Counted from the first letter of the stretch, positions 1 to 9,932 are shown. The stretch: 64,000 bases of DNA from Arthrobacter sp. efr-133-TYG-118 (GCF_030209755.1 NZ_JARVRH010000004.1:248001-312000); one strand, 5' to 3'. The notes: generated from the letters alone by a model not told the origin. Translations and numbers: made by a program.

Positions 1-999
1 GTCAGAGTCGACCATGGCCAGTGCCGGGCCGTCTGCCAGACCCTTCTTGATGGCTGCCTTGATGCCTTCGCGGACGTCCTCCGGGAGTTCATCGAGGCCT
101 TTGAGGATGGAAGCGAGGCCGTTGTTGGCGCTCAGGCCGGCAGCAGCGATCTGCTTGCCGTAGGTGTCGAAGAGCTCGGAGAAGTACGCCTTGACGACGT
201 GGCCGAAGATGACCGGGTCGGAGACCTTCATCATGGTGGCCTTCAGGTGTGCCGAGAACAGCACGCCTTCTTCCTTGGCGCGGACCACCTGGGCAGCCAG
301 GAACTCGTCCAATGCCGCGGCGCGCAGCACGGTGCCGTCCACTACTTCACCAGCGAGGACGGGGAAGGCCGGCTTGAGGACCTTGACGGTGCCGTCTTCG
401 CGGACAATCTGGATCTTGATGGTGTCATCCGCGGGAATGACCACGGACTTCTCGTTGGAGCGGAAGTCGTCCGCCGTCATGTGCGCAACGTTGGTCTTGG
501 AGTCGGCGCTCCAGGCACCCATGGAGTGCGGATTCTGGCGGGCGTAGTTTTTCACCGACAGGGGCGCGCGGCGGTCGGAGTTGCCTTCACGCAGGACCGG
601 GTTCACGGCCGAGCCCTTGATCTTGTCGTAACGCGACCTGATGTCCGTCTCTTCGTCAGAGGAGGGGTTGTCCGGGTAGTCCGGAAGCGCATAGCCCTTG
701 CCCTGCAGTTCGGCAATGACTGCCTTCAGCTGCGGGACGGATGCGCTGATGTTGGGGAGCTTGATGATGTTGGCTTCGGGTTTCTTTGCCAGTTCACCCA
801 GTTCGGCCAGCGCGTCACTGATCCGCTGCTCTTCAGTCAGGTAGTCACCGAAGACGGCGATGATTCGGCCGGCCAGCGAAATGTCGCGGGTCTCGACCTC
901 CACGCCCGCCGTCGAGGCGAAAGCTTCCACAATCGGCAGGAGTGAGTACGTCGCCAGCATCGGCGCTTCGTCAGTGTGGGTATAGATAATCTTTGCCAT
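1..999 (-). CDS. icd: NADP-dependent isocitrate dehydrogenase, monomeric type (N-terminal part)
   Basis: Oxidatively decarboxylates isocitrate to 2-oxoglutarate in the TCA cycle, producing NADPH in the cytoplasm. The 333 residues present begin [13 protein letters not shown] and continue with [23 protein letters not shown] sequence typical of the ~740-aa monomeric enzyme, which is unrelated in length to the homodimeric form. The gene runs off the left edge, so slightly less than half is seen. The ATG at 999 is preceded by a purine-rich AGGGAG ribosome binding site about 12 bases upstream. Monomeric Idh is usual in Micrococcaceae. Confidence 0.93.
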   Translation of the reverse strand, partial: MAKIIYTHTDEAPMLATYSLLPIVEAFASTAGVEVETRDISLAGRIIAVFGDYLTEEQRISDALAELGELAKKPEANIIKLPNISASVPQLKAVIAELQGKGYALPDYPDNPSSDEETDIRSRYDKIKGSAVNPVLREGNSDRRAPLSVKNYARQNPHSMGAWSADSKTNVAHMTADDFRSNEKSVVIPADDTIKIQIVREDGTVKVLKPAFPVLAGEVVDGTVLRAAALDEFLAAQVVRAKEEGVLFSAHLKATMMKVSDPVIFGHVVKAYFSELFDTYGKQIAAAGLSANNGLASILKGLDELPEDVREGIKAAIKKGLADGPALAMVDSD

Positions 1000-1209
1000 T
1001 GGTGGGGCATCTCCCTGAAAGTCTGCAGATTTCAACATCTCTAACTTACCTGAGGGGGCCGGATTGGCGCGTACTGGGACGGCTCCGAGCGAGCTGTGCA
1101 ACGTCATACCCCGCCGGACCTTATGTACCTCCGCGCCAAATCGGAGTAGGTTCATTGGGTCAAACTGTGGCCGACGACACGTGGCCGCCAAACGATTGGC
1201 AGGACAATC

Positions 1210-2202
1210 ATGACAAAGAAATCACTCCCCATCACTGGTCTCCTGAGCCTCCTTACCTCCGCCGTTTTGACCCTCTGTGCCGCTGGAGGGGCGGCAGCCG
1301 CAACGCCTTTCACTGCGGTTTCGAGCTTTGCAGCGCCTGGGACGCAGCAGCTCGTCAGCCTGGCGACAACAAACACCGACCCCACGGGGTACTGGACTCC
1401 CGAACGGATGCAAGCAGCAATCCCTGGCGATGTCCTCGCTGGTATTGCCCTCGCACGAGGTGGCGCCTCCAGCACCGCCGGCGGCACGGTCGAAACCGGC
1501 CCGCCAGTGAAAATCGCCAGCGCCAAGGGCGGCAGCGCGAGCCTGCATCAAGACGAAGACCCCATTGACCACGTCGGCAAGGTCTTCTTCACTATGGGTG
1601 CCTTCGCCTACGTCTGCTCCGGCAACGTCGTCGTGTCGGATAACGACAGCACCGTGGCGACCGCGGGCCACTGTGTCAATGAGGGTCCTGGAGCATTCGT
1701 CCGGAACTTCGTTTTCGTTCCGGCTTATCTCAACGGCAAGGCTCCTTTCGGAATCTGGCCTGCCAAAGCCCTCTACACCACACCCCAGTGGCGCACCGCG
1801 GGCGACATCCGCTATGACACAGGCTTCGCAGTCACTGCCACGGTGAACGGCAAGCACTTGGCAGACGTCGTCGGCGCGTCCGGCGTAGAGTTCAACCAGG
1901 ACCGGGGACTCAGCTACCAAGCCTTTGGCTACCCTGCCGCCCCGCCGTTCGACGGACAATCGCTGAAGAGCTGTTCGGGTGACGCCACCAAGGATCCCAT
2001 CAATCCACAGTTCAAGGCGCAGGGCATTCCCTGCGATATGACCGGCGGATCATCGGGCGGACCGTGGATGGTCGACTCCGGCCGGGATTCCTACCAAAAC
2101 TCCATTACGAGCTACGGCTACCCCGGCGGCCCGGCCGTGATCTACGGGCCTTATTGGGGCTCCGTCATCCGGGAAGCCTACGAGTCAGCGTCCACATCCT
2201 AA
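1210..2202 (+). CDS. Secreted trypsin-like serine protease (copy 1)
   Basis: A 330-aa exported protease. Residues 1-31 are a signal peptide (KK, a long hydrophobic stretch, AAA-type cleavage site). The S1-like triad is readable: His154 in ATAGHC, Asp203 in YDTGFAV and Ser282 in GGSSGGPW. Cysteines flank the His and Ser motifs. A ~90-residue pro-region with the sequence YWTPERM separates signal peptide and catalytic domain, suggesting a zymogen. AGGA lies just upstream of the ATG. It is followed by a paralogue in the same orientation (2377-3408). The substrate is unknown; resemblance to V8/Mpr-like peptidases is by motif only. Confidence 0.85.
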   Translation: MTKKSLPITGLLSLLTSAVLTLCAAGGAAAATPFTAVSSFAAPGTQQLVSLATTNTDPTGYWTPERMQAAIPGDVLAGIALARGGASSTAGGTVETGPPVKIASAKGGSASLHQDEDPIDHVGKVFFTMGAFAYVCSGNVVVSDNDSTVATAGHCVNEGPGAFVRNFVFVPAYLNGKAPFGIWPAKALYTTPQWRTAGDIRYDTGFAVTATVNGKHLADVVGASGVEFNQDRGLSYQAFGYPAAPPFDGQSLKSCSGDATKDPINPQFKAQGIPCDMTGGSSGGPWMVDSGRDSYQNSITSYGYPGGPAVIYGPYWGSVIREAYESASTS

Positions 2203-2376
2203 GTCCTCCGTCCACTCGGAAATATGGCAGAATTCGCATCTTGTCAAAACGGAAGTCAAATCTCACAAAATTTGAATAATTTCTTTACATACTTGTCACG
2301 GCTTGGGTAGTTTCGGTTCCGTCAGTCGGCGGCCACCACCAACCGGCCGCCTTCCCCCTCGATATCTAGGACAACT

Positions 2377-3408
2377 GTGACGAGAACCAAGACCCTGGCC
2401 ACAAGCCTGCTCAGCCTCACTGCCGCCGCCTTACTCGCACTGGGCGCCGGCAGCGGGGCCACCGCGGCTCCGTCCATAAGCCATGGCACCGATGCGTCGA
2501 CCCTCAGCAGCGATTCGGCGTCGGATGGCAGAACCGCTGACTATTGGACTCCTGAACGGATGAAGAACGCCGTCTCCGGCGACGTTCTGGCGACCAAGGC
2601 GCTCACGCGGGCACAGGCCGCAGTGGGCCTTGCCGATCTCCCGGTTTCTCCCGAGCAGGTTTTCCCCGAGCTTGGCCACGCGGTGACTATCGAAGGCCAG
2701 AAAGCCACCAGCTCCACAGCGCCGTCTCCCGCCGTGGATCGCAAAGCCAACGCAGGTGAGTCTCCTGTTGCGCACATCGGGAAGTTGTTCTTCACCCTGG
2801 GCGGGGTGAACTATGTCTGCTCGGGCAACTCCGTTGCCTCGGCCAATCAAAGCACCGTCTCAACTGCGGGCCACTGCCTGAACGAGGGCCCCGGAGCGTT
2901 CGCAAGCAACTTCACGTTTGTTCCTGCATACCTCAATGGCGCCGCGCCCTACGGCAAGTGGACAGCCAAGGCGCTGTACACCACCAGCCAGTGGTCCTCG
3001 AGTGGAAACATGCAGTACGACACCGGTTTCGCCGTCATGAACACCCTCGATGGTCAAAAGCTCTCAGACGTGGTTGGTGCGTCCGGCGTTCAGTTCAATG
3101 CCGCCCGAGGACTGGCATACAAATCGTTCGGATACCCTGCAGCATCTCCCTTCACCGGAGAATCACCCAAGAGTTGCTCCGGCACGGCCGCCAACGATCC
3201 CTACAACCCCCAGTACAACACCCAGGGGATCCCTTGCAACATGACGGGTGGCTCCTCCGGTGGCCCGTGGTTCATTGGAACCAGCTCCAGCGGGTACCAG
3301 AACTCGGTGAACAGCTACGGCTACGGCAGCAACTCCACCAAGATGTACGGCCCGTACTGGGGCACGGTCATCCAAAGCACATACCAGACCGCGTCCACGG
3401 CCCCTTAG
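2377..3408 (+). CDS. Secreted trypsin-like serine protease (copy 2, tandem paralogue)
   Basis: A 343-aa paralogue of the preceding protease, with the same architecture: signal peptide, pro-region containing YWTPERM, and a catalytic domain with His166 (STAGHC), Asp215 (YDTGFAV) and Ser294 (GGSSGGPW). The shared block GHCLNEGPGAFASNFTFVPA versus [20 protein letters not shown] shows a tandem duplication. The start is GTG, 7-10 bases after TCTAGGA. The 174-base gap before it is AT-rich around 2225-2300 and is probably a separate promoter. The pro-region is slightly longer than in copy 1. Confidence 0.85.
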   Translation: MTRTKTLATSLLSLTAAALLALGAGSGATAAPSISHGTDASTLSSDSASDGRTADYWTPERMKNAVSGDVLATKALTRAQAAVGLADLPVSPEQVFPELGHAVTIEGQKATSSTAPSPAVDRKANAGESPVAHIGKLFFTLGGVNYVCSGNSVASANQSTVSTAGHCLNEGPGAFASNFTFVPAYLNGAAPYGKWTAKALYTTSQWSSSGNMQYDTGFAVMNTLDGQKLSDVVGASGVQFNAARGLAYKSFGYPAASPFTGESPKSCSGTAANDPYNPQYNTQGIPCNMTGGSSGGPWFIGTSSSGYQNSVNSYGYGSNSTKMYGPYWGTVIQSTYQTASTAP

Positions 3409-3422
3409 CCTCCCCCTCCCCC

Positions 3423-3480
3423 GGACATGCCCCCTGTTCGCTCCCAGGACTGGACATATCGCGAATATGCCCAGTCCTGA
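3423..3480. repeat. Dispersed palindromic element, GGACATG family
   Basis: Contains CATGCCCCCTGT followed by the near-palindrome ACTGGACATATCGCGAATATGCCCAGT split as ACTGGACATA / TATGCCCAGT. The same components, in the same order, recur at 8653-8785 downstream of the MFS gene, so this is a repeated intergenic element at a gene 3' end. Confidence 0.55.
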
Positions 3481-3485
3481 GCACA

Positions 3486-3530
3486 AAAAATGGACATGTC
3501 CTCCCGGGAAGGGAGGACATGTCCATTTTT
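3486..3530. terminator. Perfect 20-bp hairpin, bidirectional terminator
   Basis: The 20-base arm 3486-3505 is the exact reverse complement of 3511-3530 with a 5-base loop. The stem ends in A5/T5 tracts, so it can terminate on both strands. It lies between the convergent protease and purH genes. The stem core contains GGACATGTCC, linking it to the neighbouring repeat family. Confidence 0.85.
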
Positions 3531-3590
3531 CGGTGGAGCGGGTGGGCTTAGTGGCGCGCGTGGAAGCCTGGGCTTAGTGGAAGCCCGAGC

Positions 3591-5276
3591 TTAGTGGAAG
3601 AAGTGCCTTGCTCCCGTGAAGTACATCGTGATCCCGGCGGCGTTGGCCGCGGCAATGACTTCCTCGTCGCGCACTGAACCGCCAGGCTGCACGACGGCGC
3701 GGACACCGGCGTCGATCAGGATCTGCAGGCCATCGGCGAACGGGAAGAACGCGTCGGAAGCGGCCACGGCACCGCGGGCGCGCTCGGGTGCGCCAGTCGC
3801 GCCTGATTCTGTCGTCCCGACATTTGACGCACCGCCGGCACCTTCGACGTCGGACTCCACCTGAACGCCCAAGGTGTTGGCGCGCTCAACGGCCAGTTTG
3901 CACGAGTCCAGGCGGTTGACCTGGCCCATGCCGATGCCGACTGCGGCTCCGTTGTTGGCGAGGAGGATCGCGTTGGACTTGGCGGCGCGGCAAGCGGTCC
4001 AGGCGAACGCCAGGTCGGCCAGCGTGGCGTCGTCGGCAGCCTCGCCGGCCGCGAGGGTCCAGTTGGCGGGGTTGTCGCCGTCCGCGTCCACCTTGTCGGC
4101 TTGCTGGACGAGGACGCCGCCCGAGACCTGGCGGATCTCCGTGGGATAGCGGCCATAACCGTCCGGCAGCGCCAGCAGGCGGATGTTCTTCTTCTTCGAC
4201 AGGATTTCAACGGCTTCCGGCTCGAAGCCCGGGGCGATGACGACCTCGGTGAAGATCCCGGCCACGGTCTGCGCCATACCCGCCGTGACAATGCTGTTTG
4301 CCGCGATGACGCCGCCGAAAGCGGACACAGGATCGCAAGCGTGGGCCTTGGCATGGGCGTCGGCGATGGGGTCGGCGGCATCGGCGGAACCGACGGCCAC
4401 GCCGCAGGGGTTGGCGTGCTTGATGATGGCGACCGCGGGCTCGGAGAAGTCGAATGCGGCGCGGAGGGCGGCGTCGGCGTCGACGAAGTTGTTGTAGCTC
4501 ATGGCCTTGCCGTGCAGCTGGTCTGCCTGGGCGATGCCGGCGGGCGCAGCCTTGTCCACGTAGAGGGCGGCCTGCTGGTGCGGGTTTTCGCCGTAGCGTA
4601 GGACCTCGGAGCGCTCCAGGGCGAGACCGGCGTAGGCGGGCCAGTCGATGACGCCGTCGCCGTCTTCGTCGAGGAACTGGCTGGCGGTCCAGGTGGCAAC
4701 GGCGGTGTCGTACGCTGCGGTGTGGGCAAAGGCTTTCGCGGCCAGGCGGCGGCGGGTCTTCAGGTCGAAGCCACCCGCAGCGGCGGCTTCCACCACGGCG
4801 CCGTAGAAGTTCGGGTCAACAACGATCGCGACGGCGGCATGGTTCTTGGCGGCCGAACGCACCATGGCGGGGCCTCCGATGTCGATCTGCTCGACGACGT
4901 CGTCCTGCTCAGCGCCGGAGCGGACGGTCTCCACGAACGGGTAGAGGTTGACCACCACGAGGTCGAAGGGCTCGATCTCCATCTTGGCCAGCGTTTCCAT
5001 GTGGGCAGGAACGCGGCGGTCGGCCAGGATGCCGCCGTGCACGCGCGGGTGCAGGGTCTTGACCCGGCCATCGAGCATCTCCGGGGAACCGGTGACTTCT
5101 TCGACTTCCTTGACCGGAATACCGGCTGCGGCAATCCTCTTCGCGGTGGAGCCGGTGGAGACGATGGCGACTCCTGCTGCGTGCAGGCCCTTCGCGAGCT
5201 CCTCCAGCCCCGTCTTGTCGTAAACCGAGATCAGTGCACGGCGGATGGGAACACGGTCAAGCTGCGTCAAGCTCAC
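3591..5276 (-). CDS. purH: Bifunctional AICAR formyltransferase / IMP cyclohydrolase
   Basis: Catalyses the last two steps of de novo IMP synthesis. The 561-aa protein shows the cyclohydrolase domain first ([49 protein letters not shown]) and the formyltransferase domain after about residue 200 ([14 protein letters not shown], ending FTGARHFFH). The reading frame stays open far upstream, but the GTG at 5276, preceded by ACGGAGAC, begins where homologous proteins begin. Odd feature: about 35 extra residues rich in Gly, Ala, Ser and Thr between LAVERA and [15 protein letters not shown], where other PurH proteins have a short loop. purN lies further upstream on the same strand, separated by an oppositely oriented cassette. 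Confidence 0.95.
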   Translation of the reverse strand: MSLTQLDRVPIRRALISVYDKTGLEELAKGLHAAGVAIVSTGSTAKRIAAAGIPVKEVEEVTGSPEMLDGRVKTLHPRVHGGILADRRVPAHMETLAKMEIEPFDLVVVNLYPFVETVRSGAEQDDVVEQIDIGGPAMVRSAAKNHAAVAIVVDPNFYGAVVEAAAAGGFDLKTRRRLAAKAFAHTAAYDTAVATWTASQFLDEDGDGVIDWPAYAGLALERSEVLRYGENPHQQAALYVDKAAPAGIAQADQLHGKAMSYNNFVDADAALRAAFDFSEPAVAIIKHANPCGVAVGSADAADPIADAHAKAHACDPVSAFGGVIAANSIVTAGMAQTVAGIFTEVVIAPGFEPEAVEILSKKKNIRLLALPDGYGRYPTEIRQVSGGVLVQQADKVDADGDNPANWTLAAGEAADDATLADLAFAWTACRAAKSNAILLANNGAAVGIGMGQVNRLDSCKLAVERANTLGVQVESDVEGAGGASNVGTTESGATGAPERARGAVAASDAFFPFADGLQILIDAGVRAVVQPGGSVRDEEVIAAANAAGITMYFTGARHFFH

Positions 5277-5396
5277 AAAAGTCTCCGTCTTATATCGCGG
5301 GATTCCGCGGTTGCTGGGGATATGGACGAGTTTATCGTGTTGTGGCTCTTCTTCGTTTTTCGAGACGTGGTGGCGCCCGCAACATATGGTTGGGCC

Positions 5397-6320
5397 ATGG
5401 ATTCCGCGGATGTGATTTTGGTAGCCGACGTCGGCAAGAGCCGATGCAGGGTAGAACTCCGGCAGGGCGTTGAGGTGTTGGGCTCGGCGGACCAGCAGGG
5501 CTTCCCCGGCCTGGGCATGGACAACGGCGCCCGGCTCGCCTTCGAGCTCCTCGCGGACACTGCATCCATGCTGCCGCGAGGGCTTCCTGGCTCGTTGCGC
5601 GGAATCGGCGCCGCCGTGGCCGGGGTTGAGGCCTCCGCGGCGAACTCCCACGGGCTTGCCGTCCTGCTTTCCGAACGTTTCAAGGTCCCGGCCGCGGTTC
5701 TCTCGGACGCCACCGCGGCCCAGCTCGGCGCCCTGGACGGTGCGCCCGGAACAGTGCTGATTGTGGGCACGGGGGCCGTTGCCTTCCGTTTCGACGCCGC
5801 CGGCACCCTCCACCGTGCCGACGGTTGGGGACCGCTGTTGGGCGATCGCGGAAGTGGCCGGTGGATCGGCCAGCAGGGTCTTCAGGCCGCATTGCAAGCG
5901 CACGACGGCGGACCGGCGACTTCGTTGCTCGGCGCGACTGCCGCACTCGTTGACTCGCCCGCGCAGCTTCCGGCATGGCTCGCCGAATCCGACAACCCGG
6001 CCCGGACGATGGCGCGTTTCACCCCCGCGGTGCTGAAAGAGGCGGAGGCGGGAGACGCCGTCGCACACGGAATTGTGGACGAAGCGTGCAGGCTCCTCGT
6101 GAACACCGTGTCGCTCGCCTCCGGCGACACGAAGAAAGTGGCGCTCCTTGGCGGCGTCGTGAAATCGGAGTTCTTCGGCGGGCTCTTGCACAACGCCCTC
6201 GCTTCGGCTGGGATTGAGGTGGTTGCGGCACTCGGCGATGGCATGGACGGGGCCGCCCTCGCAGCGAACCGCCGCGGGCTCCTCCAGGAAAGGTACATTC
6301 ACCGTGACGGAACAGCCTGA
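5397..6320 (+). CDS. BadF/BadG-type amino-sugar kinase (probable GlcNAc/MurNAc kinase)
   Basis: A 307-aa member of the BadF/BcrA ATPase family of ASKHA kinases. The phosphate-binding segments are visible: [14 protein letters not shown] at the N-terminus, [12 protein letters not shown] near residue 125 and the family-typical [16 protein letters not shown] near residue 145. It is immediately followed by, and overlaps by 17 bases, murQ, so the expected job is phosphorylation of MurNAc (and GlcNAc) at O6, as known for the BadF-family kinase MurK. The start at 5397 is chosen by family alignment; no strong ribosome binding site is seen, so a leaderless transcript is possible. Divergent from purH. 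Confidence 0.8.
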   Translation: MDSADVILVADVGKSRCRVELRQGVEVLGSADQQGFPGLGMDNGARLAFELLADTASMLPRGLPGSLRGIGAAVAGVEASAANSHGLAVLLSERFKVPAAVLSDATAAQLGALDGAPGTVLIVGTGAVAFRFDAAGTLHRADGWGPLLGDRGSGRWIGQQGLQAALQAHDGGPATSLLGATAALVDSPAQLPAWLAESDNPARTMARFTPAVLKEAEAGDAVAHGIVDEACRLLVNTVSLASGDTKKVALLGGVVKSEFFGGLLHNALASAGIEVVAALGDGMDGAALAANRRGLLQERYIHRDGTA

Positions 6321-7278
6321 CGCAACTTCCCCCGACTCTCCCGGTTCCATCAATGGCGACAGGCTCAAGGAACTCCGCTCCGAGCTCGCGGGCCTGCAAA
6401 CAGAAGCGGCATCGCCCGCGCTCAGTGACTTGGACACCATGGGCACGTCCGAGCTCGTCGCCGCCATGAACGAGCAGAACCGGGGCGTCCCCGCCGCCGT
6501 CGAACAAGCCAGCGAGCAGATCGCCGCAGTGGTCGACGCCGTTGCGGAACGCCTCTCCCGCGGCGGCCGGCTGCTCTACGTCGGCGCCGGAACTGCCGGA
6601 CGGCTCGGAGTATTGGACGCGAGCGAATGCCCGCCCACGTTCGGCACTCCCCCGGGTCTCGTCGTCGGGATCATCGCGGGCGGCACCCAGGCCATCCAGA
6701 AACCGGTGGAATACGCCGAGGACAACGCCACGGCCGGAGCCCGGGACCTGCACGACATCAGCGTGACCGAGGCGGACGCCGTCGTCGGAATTTCGGCTTC
6801 GGGACGTACGCCATACGTGATCGGCGCCCTTGAGGAGGCCCGCAGCCGAGGGGCTTTCACCGCGTCGCTCGCCTGCAACCACGACTCACCCATCAGCAAA
6901 TTGGCGGACGTGGCGATCGACGTCGTAGTCGGGCCGGAATTCGTTGCAGGTTCAACGCGGCTGAAGGCGGGGACCGCGCAGAAACTCGTCCTCAACATGA
7001 TCAGCACGCTCGCCATGGTCAAGCTCGGGAAGACCTACGGGAACCTGATGGTCGATCTGCGCGCCACCAACAACAAACTCCTTGCGAGGTCCCAACGGAC
7101 CATCCAACATGCCACCGGCGTGGACGCGGAGACGGCGATTCGCGCGCTCGATTCCGTCGGTGGATCGGTCAAGGCGGCCATCCTGGTGGTACTGACGGGC
7201 ATCGATCCCGCGCAGGCGAAGAACGCTTTGGATGAGGCCGGGGGTTTCTTGCGAAAGGCGGTTCAGAACCACGGATAG
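6304..7278 (+). CDS. murQ: N-acetylmuramic acid 6-phosphate etherase
   Basis: Cleaves the lactyl ether of MurNAc-6-phosphate to GlcNAc-6-phosphate and D-lactate in peptidoglycan recycling. The 324-aa protein has a SIS domain: [25 protein letters not shown] (N-terminal half) and [15 protein letters not shown], followed by the MurQ-type segment [20 protein letters not shown] place the start at GTG 6304, preceded by AGGAAAGG and inside the last codons of the kinase gene, rather than at an earlier in-frame ATG whose sequence does not resemble MurQ. The overlap implies translational coupling with the kinase. Confidence 0.93.
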   Translation: MTEQPDATSPDSPGSINGDRLKELRSELAGLQTEAASPALSDLDTMGTSELVAAMNEQNRGVPAAVEQASEQIAAVVDAVAERLSRGGRLLYVGAGTAGRLGVLDASECPPTFGTPPGLVVGIIAGGTQAIQKPVEYAEDNATAGARDLHDISVTEADAVVGISASGRTPYVIGALEEARSRGAFTASLACNHDSPISKLADVAIDVVVGPEFVAGSTRLKAGTAQKLVLNMISTLAMVKLGKTYGNLMVDLRATNNKLLARSQRTIQHATGVDAETAIRALDSVGGSVKAAILVVLTGIDPAQAKNALDEAGGFLRKAVQNHG

Positions 7279-7297
7279 AGTTTCCCCAGGAGGGGAA

Positions 7298-8650
7298 ATG
7301 AATACTTACACAACCGTCCCGAGCGGCGAGCAGGTTGTCCAGGAGCTGCCGTGGCGGTGGAAGGTCCAGGGCCGGATCTTCCTGATCGGTGGCCTCGGCT
7401 TCATGTTCGATGCCTGGGACGTCACCCTCAACGGCATCCTCATCCCGCTGCTTTCCAAGCATTGGTCCCTCCAGCCCGCCGACGCCGGATGGATCGGCAC
7501 CGCCAACCTGGTCGGCATGGCCTTGGGCGCCTTCGCCTGGGGCACCATCGCGGACACGATCGGCCGGAAGCGGGCATTCACCGCCACCCTGCTCATCTTC
7601 TCGCTCTTCACCGTGCTGGGTGCTTTCTCCCCTGATTTGGTCTGGTTCTGCATCTTCCGCTTCATGGCCGGCTTCGGCCTGGGCGGCTGTATTCCGGTGG
7701 ATTACGCCTTGGTAGGTGAATTCACCCCACGGAAGCAACGCGGCAAGGTGCTTACAGCCATGGATGGTTGGTGGCCCGTGGGCGCAGCCCTGTGCGGCTT
7801 CATTTCGGCCGGACTTGTTGCGGCCTTTGCCGATTGGCGCCTGACCATGCTCGTCATGGTGTTGCCAGCCCTGCTGGTGTTCTGGGTCAGGCGGAGCGTG
7901 CCCGAATCCCCGCTCTTCCTCATCCGCAAGGGCCGGCGCCAAGAGGCCGCCGACGTCATCGACAGTCTCGTCCTGGCCACAGGAGCGGGGCCTCGGGCCT
8001 ACAGTCTTCCCGCACCGCAAGACGCGCCGCGCCTCTCCGCCGGCAGCGCGTGGCAGCAGCTGCGACGCGTCTGGCAGTTCAACTGGAAGATCACGACGGC
8101 GGCATGGGTCCTGTTTTTCAGCATCCTCCTGGTCTACTACTTGAGCTTGACGTGGATGCCGCGGATTCTGATCGGCGCCGGATTCGAGGAGTACAAGGCC
8201 TTCGTGACGACAGCCGGGATGGCCGGCGTCGGGCTCCTGGGCGTGGCGGTCGCCGCGGTGCTGGTGGAGCGCGTGGGCCGCAAGTGGATCCTGGGCATCA
8301 CCGGGCCGCTGTCCGCGTTGACCCTGGTGATTGTGTCATTGGTGGTGGACATTCCTGACGCGGCGGTGTTCTGGCTCCTGGCGTTCGGCTTCGTTGTCCA
8401 GGTGGCCATCCCGGTGCTTTATACCTACGTGTCGGAGCTCTACCCTACCGAGCTTCGGGGTTCCGGCTTCGGCTGGGCGTCCACGTTCTCACGGGTTGGA
8501 GCCGGGATCGGGCCGCTCGTGTTCGCCTCGTATTTCTGGCCCGAGTTTGGCTTGGCAACGTCCTTCGCCTTGGCTGGCGGGCTCATTGTGCTGTCCGTGC
8601 TGTGGATGGCGTTGTTTGCCCCTGAGACCAAGCATCTCGACCTCGACTGA
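7298..8650 (+). CDS. MFS transporter, likely amino-sugar importer
   Basis: A 450-aa major facilitator protein with 12 predicted membrane segments. The MFS signature GTIADTIGRKRAF follows TM2, and a related motif (VERVGRKWILG) follows TM8, as in sugar/aromatic-acid porters. A strong AGGAGGGG lies 2-9 bases before the ATG. It starts 19 bases after murQ in the same orientation, so it is presumably in one operon with the kinase and murQ. The inferred substrate is MurNAc or a muropeptide sugar, replacing the PTS importer used by enteric bacteria; this is context only. Confidence 0.8.
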   Translation: MNTYTTVPSGEQVVQELPWRWKVQGRIFLIGGLGFMFDAWDVTLNGILIPLLSKHWSLQPADAGWIGTANLVGMALGAFAWGTIADTIGRKRAFTATLLIFSLFTVLGAFSPDLVWFCIFRFMAGFGLGGCIPVDYALVGEFTPRKQRGKVLTAMDGWWPVGAALCGFISAGLVAAFADWRLTMLVMVLPALLVFWVRRSVPESPLFLIRKGRRQEAADVIDSLVLATGAGPRAYSLPAPQDAPRLSAGSAWQQLRRVWQFNWKITTAAWVLFFSILLVYYLSLTWMPRILIGAGFEEYKAFVTTAGMAGVGLLGVAVAAVLVERVGRKWILGITGPLSALTLVIVSLVVDIPDAAVFWLLAFGFVVQVAIPVLYTYVSELYPTELRGSGFGWASTFSRVGAGIGPLVFASYFWPEFGLATSFALAGGLIVLSVLWMALFAPETKHLDLD

Positions 8651-8652
8651 GC

Positions 8653-8785
8653 ATGCCCCCTGTCCGAGGCTACGAGTGGACATAACAGCAATATGTCCAT
8701 TCTTCGCGGGCAACAGTGGGCATGTCCCTTGGGGCGGGCTGCACATGTCCATCCTTCGCGGCCAACGGTGGGCATGTCCCTCAGG
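8653..8785. repeat. Dispersed palindromic elements, GGACATG family (three units)
   Basis: Starts with CATGCCCCCTGTCCG, then TGGACATAACAGCAATATGTCCA (palindromic arms TGGACATA / TATGTCCA), then two copies of TTCGCGG-C-CAAC-GTGGGCATGTCCC. The first two parts match the element at 3423-3480. Lies directly after the MFS gene. Confidence 0.6.
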
Positions 8786-8798
8786 GGTGCCCGACTAG

Positions 8799-8846
8799 CT
8801 CGCATTAGGTGTCGTTTTCAGGCCTCAATACGACACCTAATGCGAG
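8799..8846. terminator. Hairpin repeat of the GCGAGTCAGTT family
   Basis: Arms CTCGCATTAGGTGTCG and CGACACCTAATGCGAG are exact complements around a ~15-base loop. Lies between the convergent MFS and purN genes, so it probably terminates both. A relative with the same 3' end (GCGAGTCAGTT) is at 15027-15086. Confidence 0.7.
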
Positions 8847-8868
8847 TCAGTTAGGTCGGAAGGAGGAC

Positions 8869-9441
8869 TCAGGCGTGCTTTCCCGCCGCGAGCTCTGCGA
8901 GGGTCCGGACCAGGAGCCTGCGCTCGACCACCTTGATGCGTTCGTGCAGGGTGTCTTCGGTGTCGTCCGGGGCGATCTCAACGGCTTCCTGGGCGATGAT
9001 GGGCCCGGTGTCCACGCCGGCGTCGGCCCAGTGGACAGTGCAGCCGGTCACTTTCACGCCATAAGCCATGGCATCTCGGACTCCGTGGGCTCCCGGGAAA
9101 GCGGGCAGCAGTGCTGGGTGCGTGTTGAGGTACTTGCCGCCGAAGGCATCGATGAATTCCGGGCTGACGATCCGCATGAAACCGGACGAAACCACGACGT
9201 CCGGCTCGTACGAGGCAACGGCTTTGGTAAGCGCGGCGTTCCAATCGGCCCGGTCTGCATAGTCTTTGAAGTCCACCACGAAGGTGTCCAGTCCAGCTTC
9301 AGCGGAGCGCTCCACGCCGTAGGTACCCGGCCGGTCGGCTCCCACGGCTGCGATCTCAACGTCCAGCTCTCCCGCCTTCACGGCGTCGATTACTGCTTGG
9401 AGGTTGGAACCGGTGCCGGAGACGAGGACAACAATGCGCAT
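8869..9441 (-). CDS. purN: Phosphoribosylglycinamide formyltransferase
   Basis: Transfers the formyl group from 10-formyl-THF to GAR in purine synthesis. A full-length protein of 190 aa starting MRIVVLVSGTGSNLQAVIDA (phosphate-binding loop). It contains FMRIVSPEFIDAF, the catalytic block NTHPALLPAFPGAHG (Asn and His) and ADAGVDTGPIIAQ (Asp). In mycobacteria perM-purN-purH are adjacent; here the PerM-like gene is close upstream and purH lies 3.6 kb downstream beyond the amino-sugar cassette. Confidence 0.96.
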   Translation of the reverse strand: MRIVVLVSGTGSNLQAVIDAVKAGELDVEIAAVGADRPGTYGVERSAEAGLDTFVVDFKDYADRADWNAALTKAVASYEPDVVVSSGFMRIVSPEFIDAFGGKYLNTHPALLPAFPGAHGVRDAMAYGVKVTGCTVHWADAGVDTGPIIAQEAVEIAPDDTEDTLHERIKVVERRLLVRTLAELAAGKHA

Positions 9442-9479
9442 TGCACTAGCTTATGGCTGGCTCGCGTAGGCTGGAAAAC

Positions 9480-9902
9480 ATGAATTCCGGCGTTGGACCC
9501 ACCCCGCAGCATCAGCCACAGAGCGAGGCTGCCAAATCAGCGCTTGCCATTACCCAAACGCTGTTCAGGGCATTCCTGCTGACTGTTCTTGGCGCCATCT
9601 TCGTCTACATACTGAACATCAGCTACGTCTGGCTCAGTGCTATCCTCACCGTCATCGCGGGGGTGCTTGGAGTGGTGGTCCTCGTGCGGACCGTCCGGTT
9701 CAAGCAGCCGCGCATCGTTCTGTTTGGCACCATTTCCGGCCTCGTGGTCACGGCCATCATGTGCCTGCTGGTGATCACCGCCGCCGTCTTCTTCCGACAG
9801 ATCACCACCTTGCAGGACTGTGCGCGAGCCGCCTTGACGCTCCACGCCCAAAACTCGTGCCAGGTGGATTTCCAGAACTCCATTCCCTCCGGATTGCGCT
9901 AA
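9480..9902 (+). CDS. Small membrane protein of unknown function
   Basis: A 140-aa protein with a polar, Gln/Pro-containing N-terminus and three hydrophobic helices (about residues 29-50, 55-74 and 83-108), ending in a short tail with two cysteines (LQDCARAALTLHAQNSCQVD). I choose the ATG at 9480, after CTGGAAAAC, over an in-frame upstream start at 9453 that would run into the purN promoter. It is divergent from purN with a 38-base gap and convergent with the PerM-like gene. No family recognised. Confidence 0.65.
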   Translation: MNSGVGPTPQHQPQSEAAKSALAITQTLFRAFLLTVLGAIFVYILNISYVWLSAILTVIAGVLGVVVLVRTVRFKQPRIVLFGTISGLVVTAIMCLLVITAAVFFRQITTLQDCARAALTLHAQNSCQVDFQNSIPSGLR

Positions 9903-9932
9903 CCGGGGCGCAAGCCAGGTGAGGCGGGCACC

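Noticed and set aside
199..945. Plus-strand frame of 248 aa
   Set aside because: Antisense shadow of icd, which has clear family sequence on the minus strand.
5277..6467. A continuous minus-strand extension of purH giving a 958-aa protein
   Set aside because: The upstream half overlaps the clearly coding kinase gene on the other strand and has no PurH similarity; GTG 5276 with a ribosome binding site fits the family.
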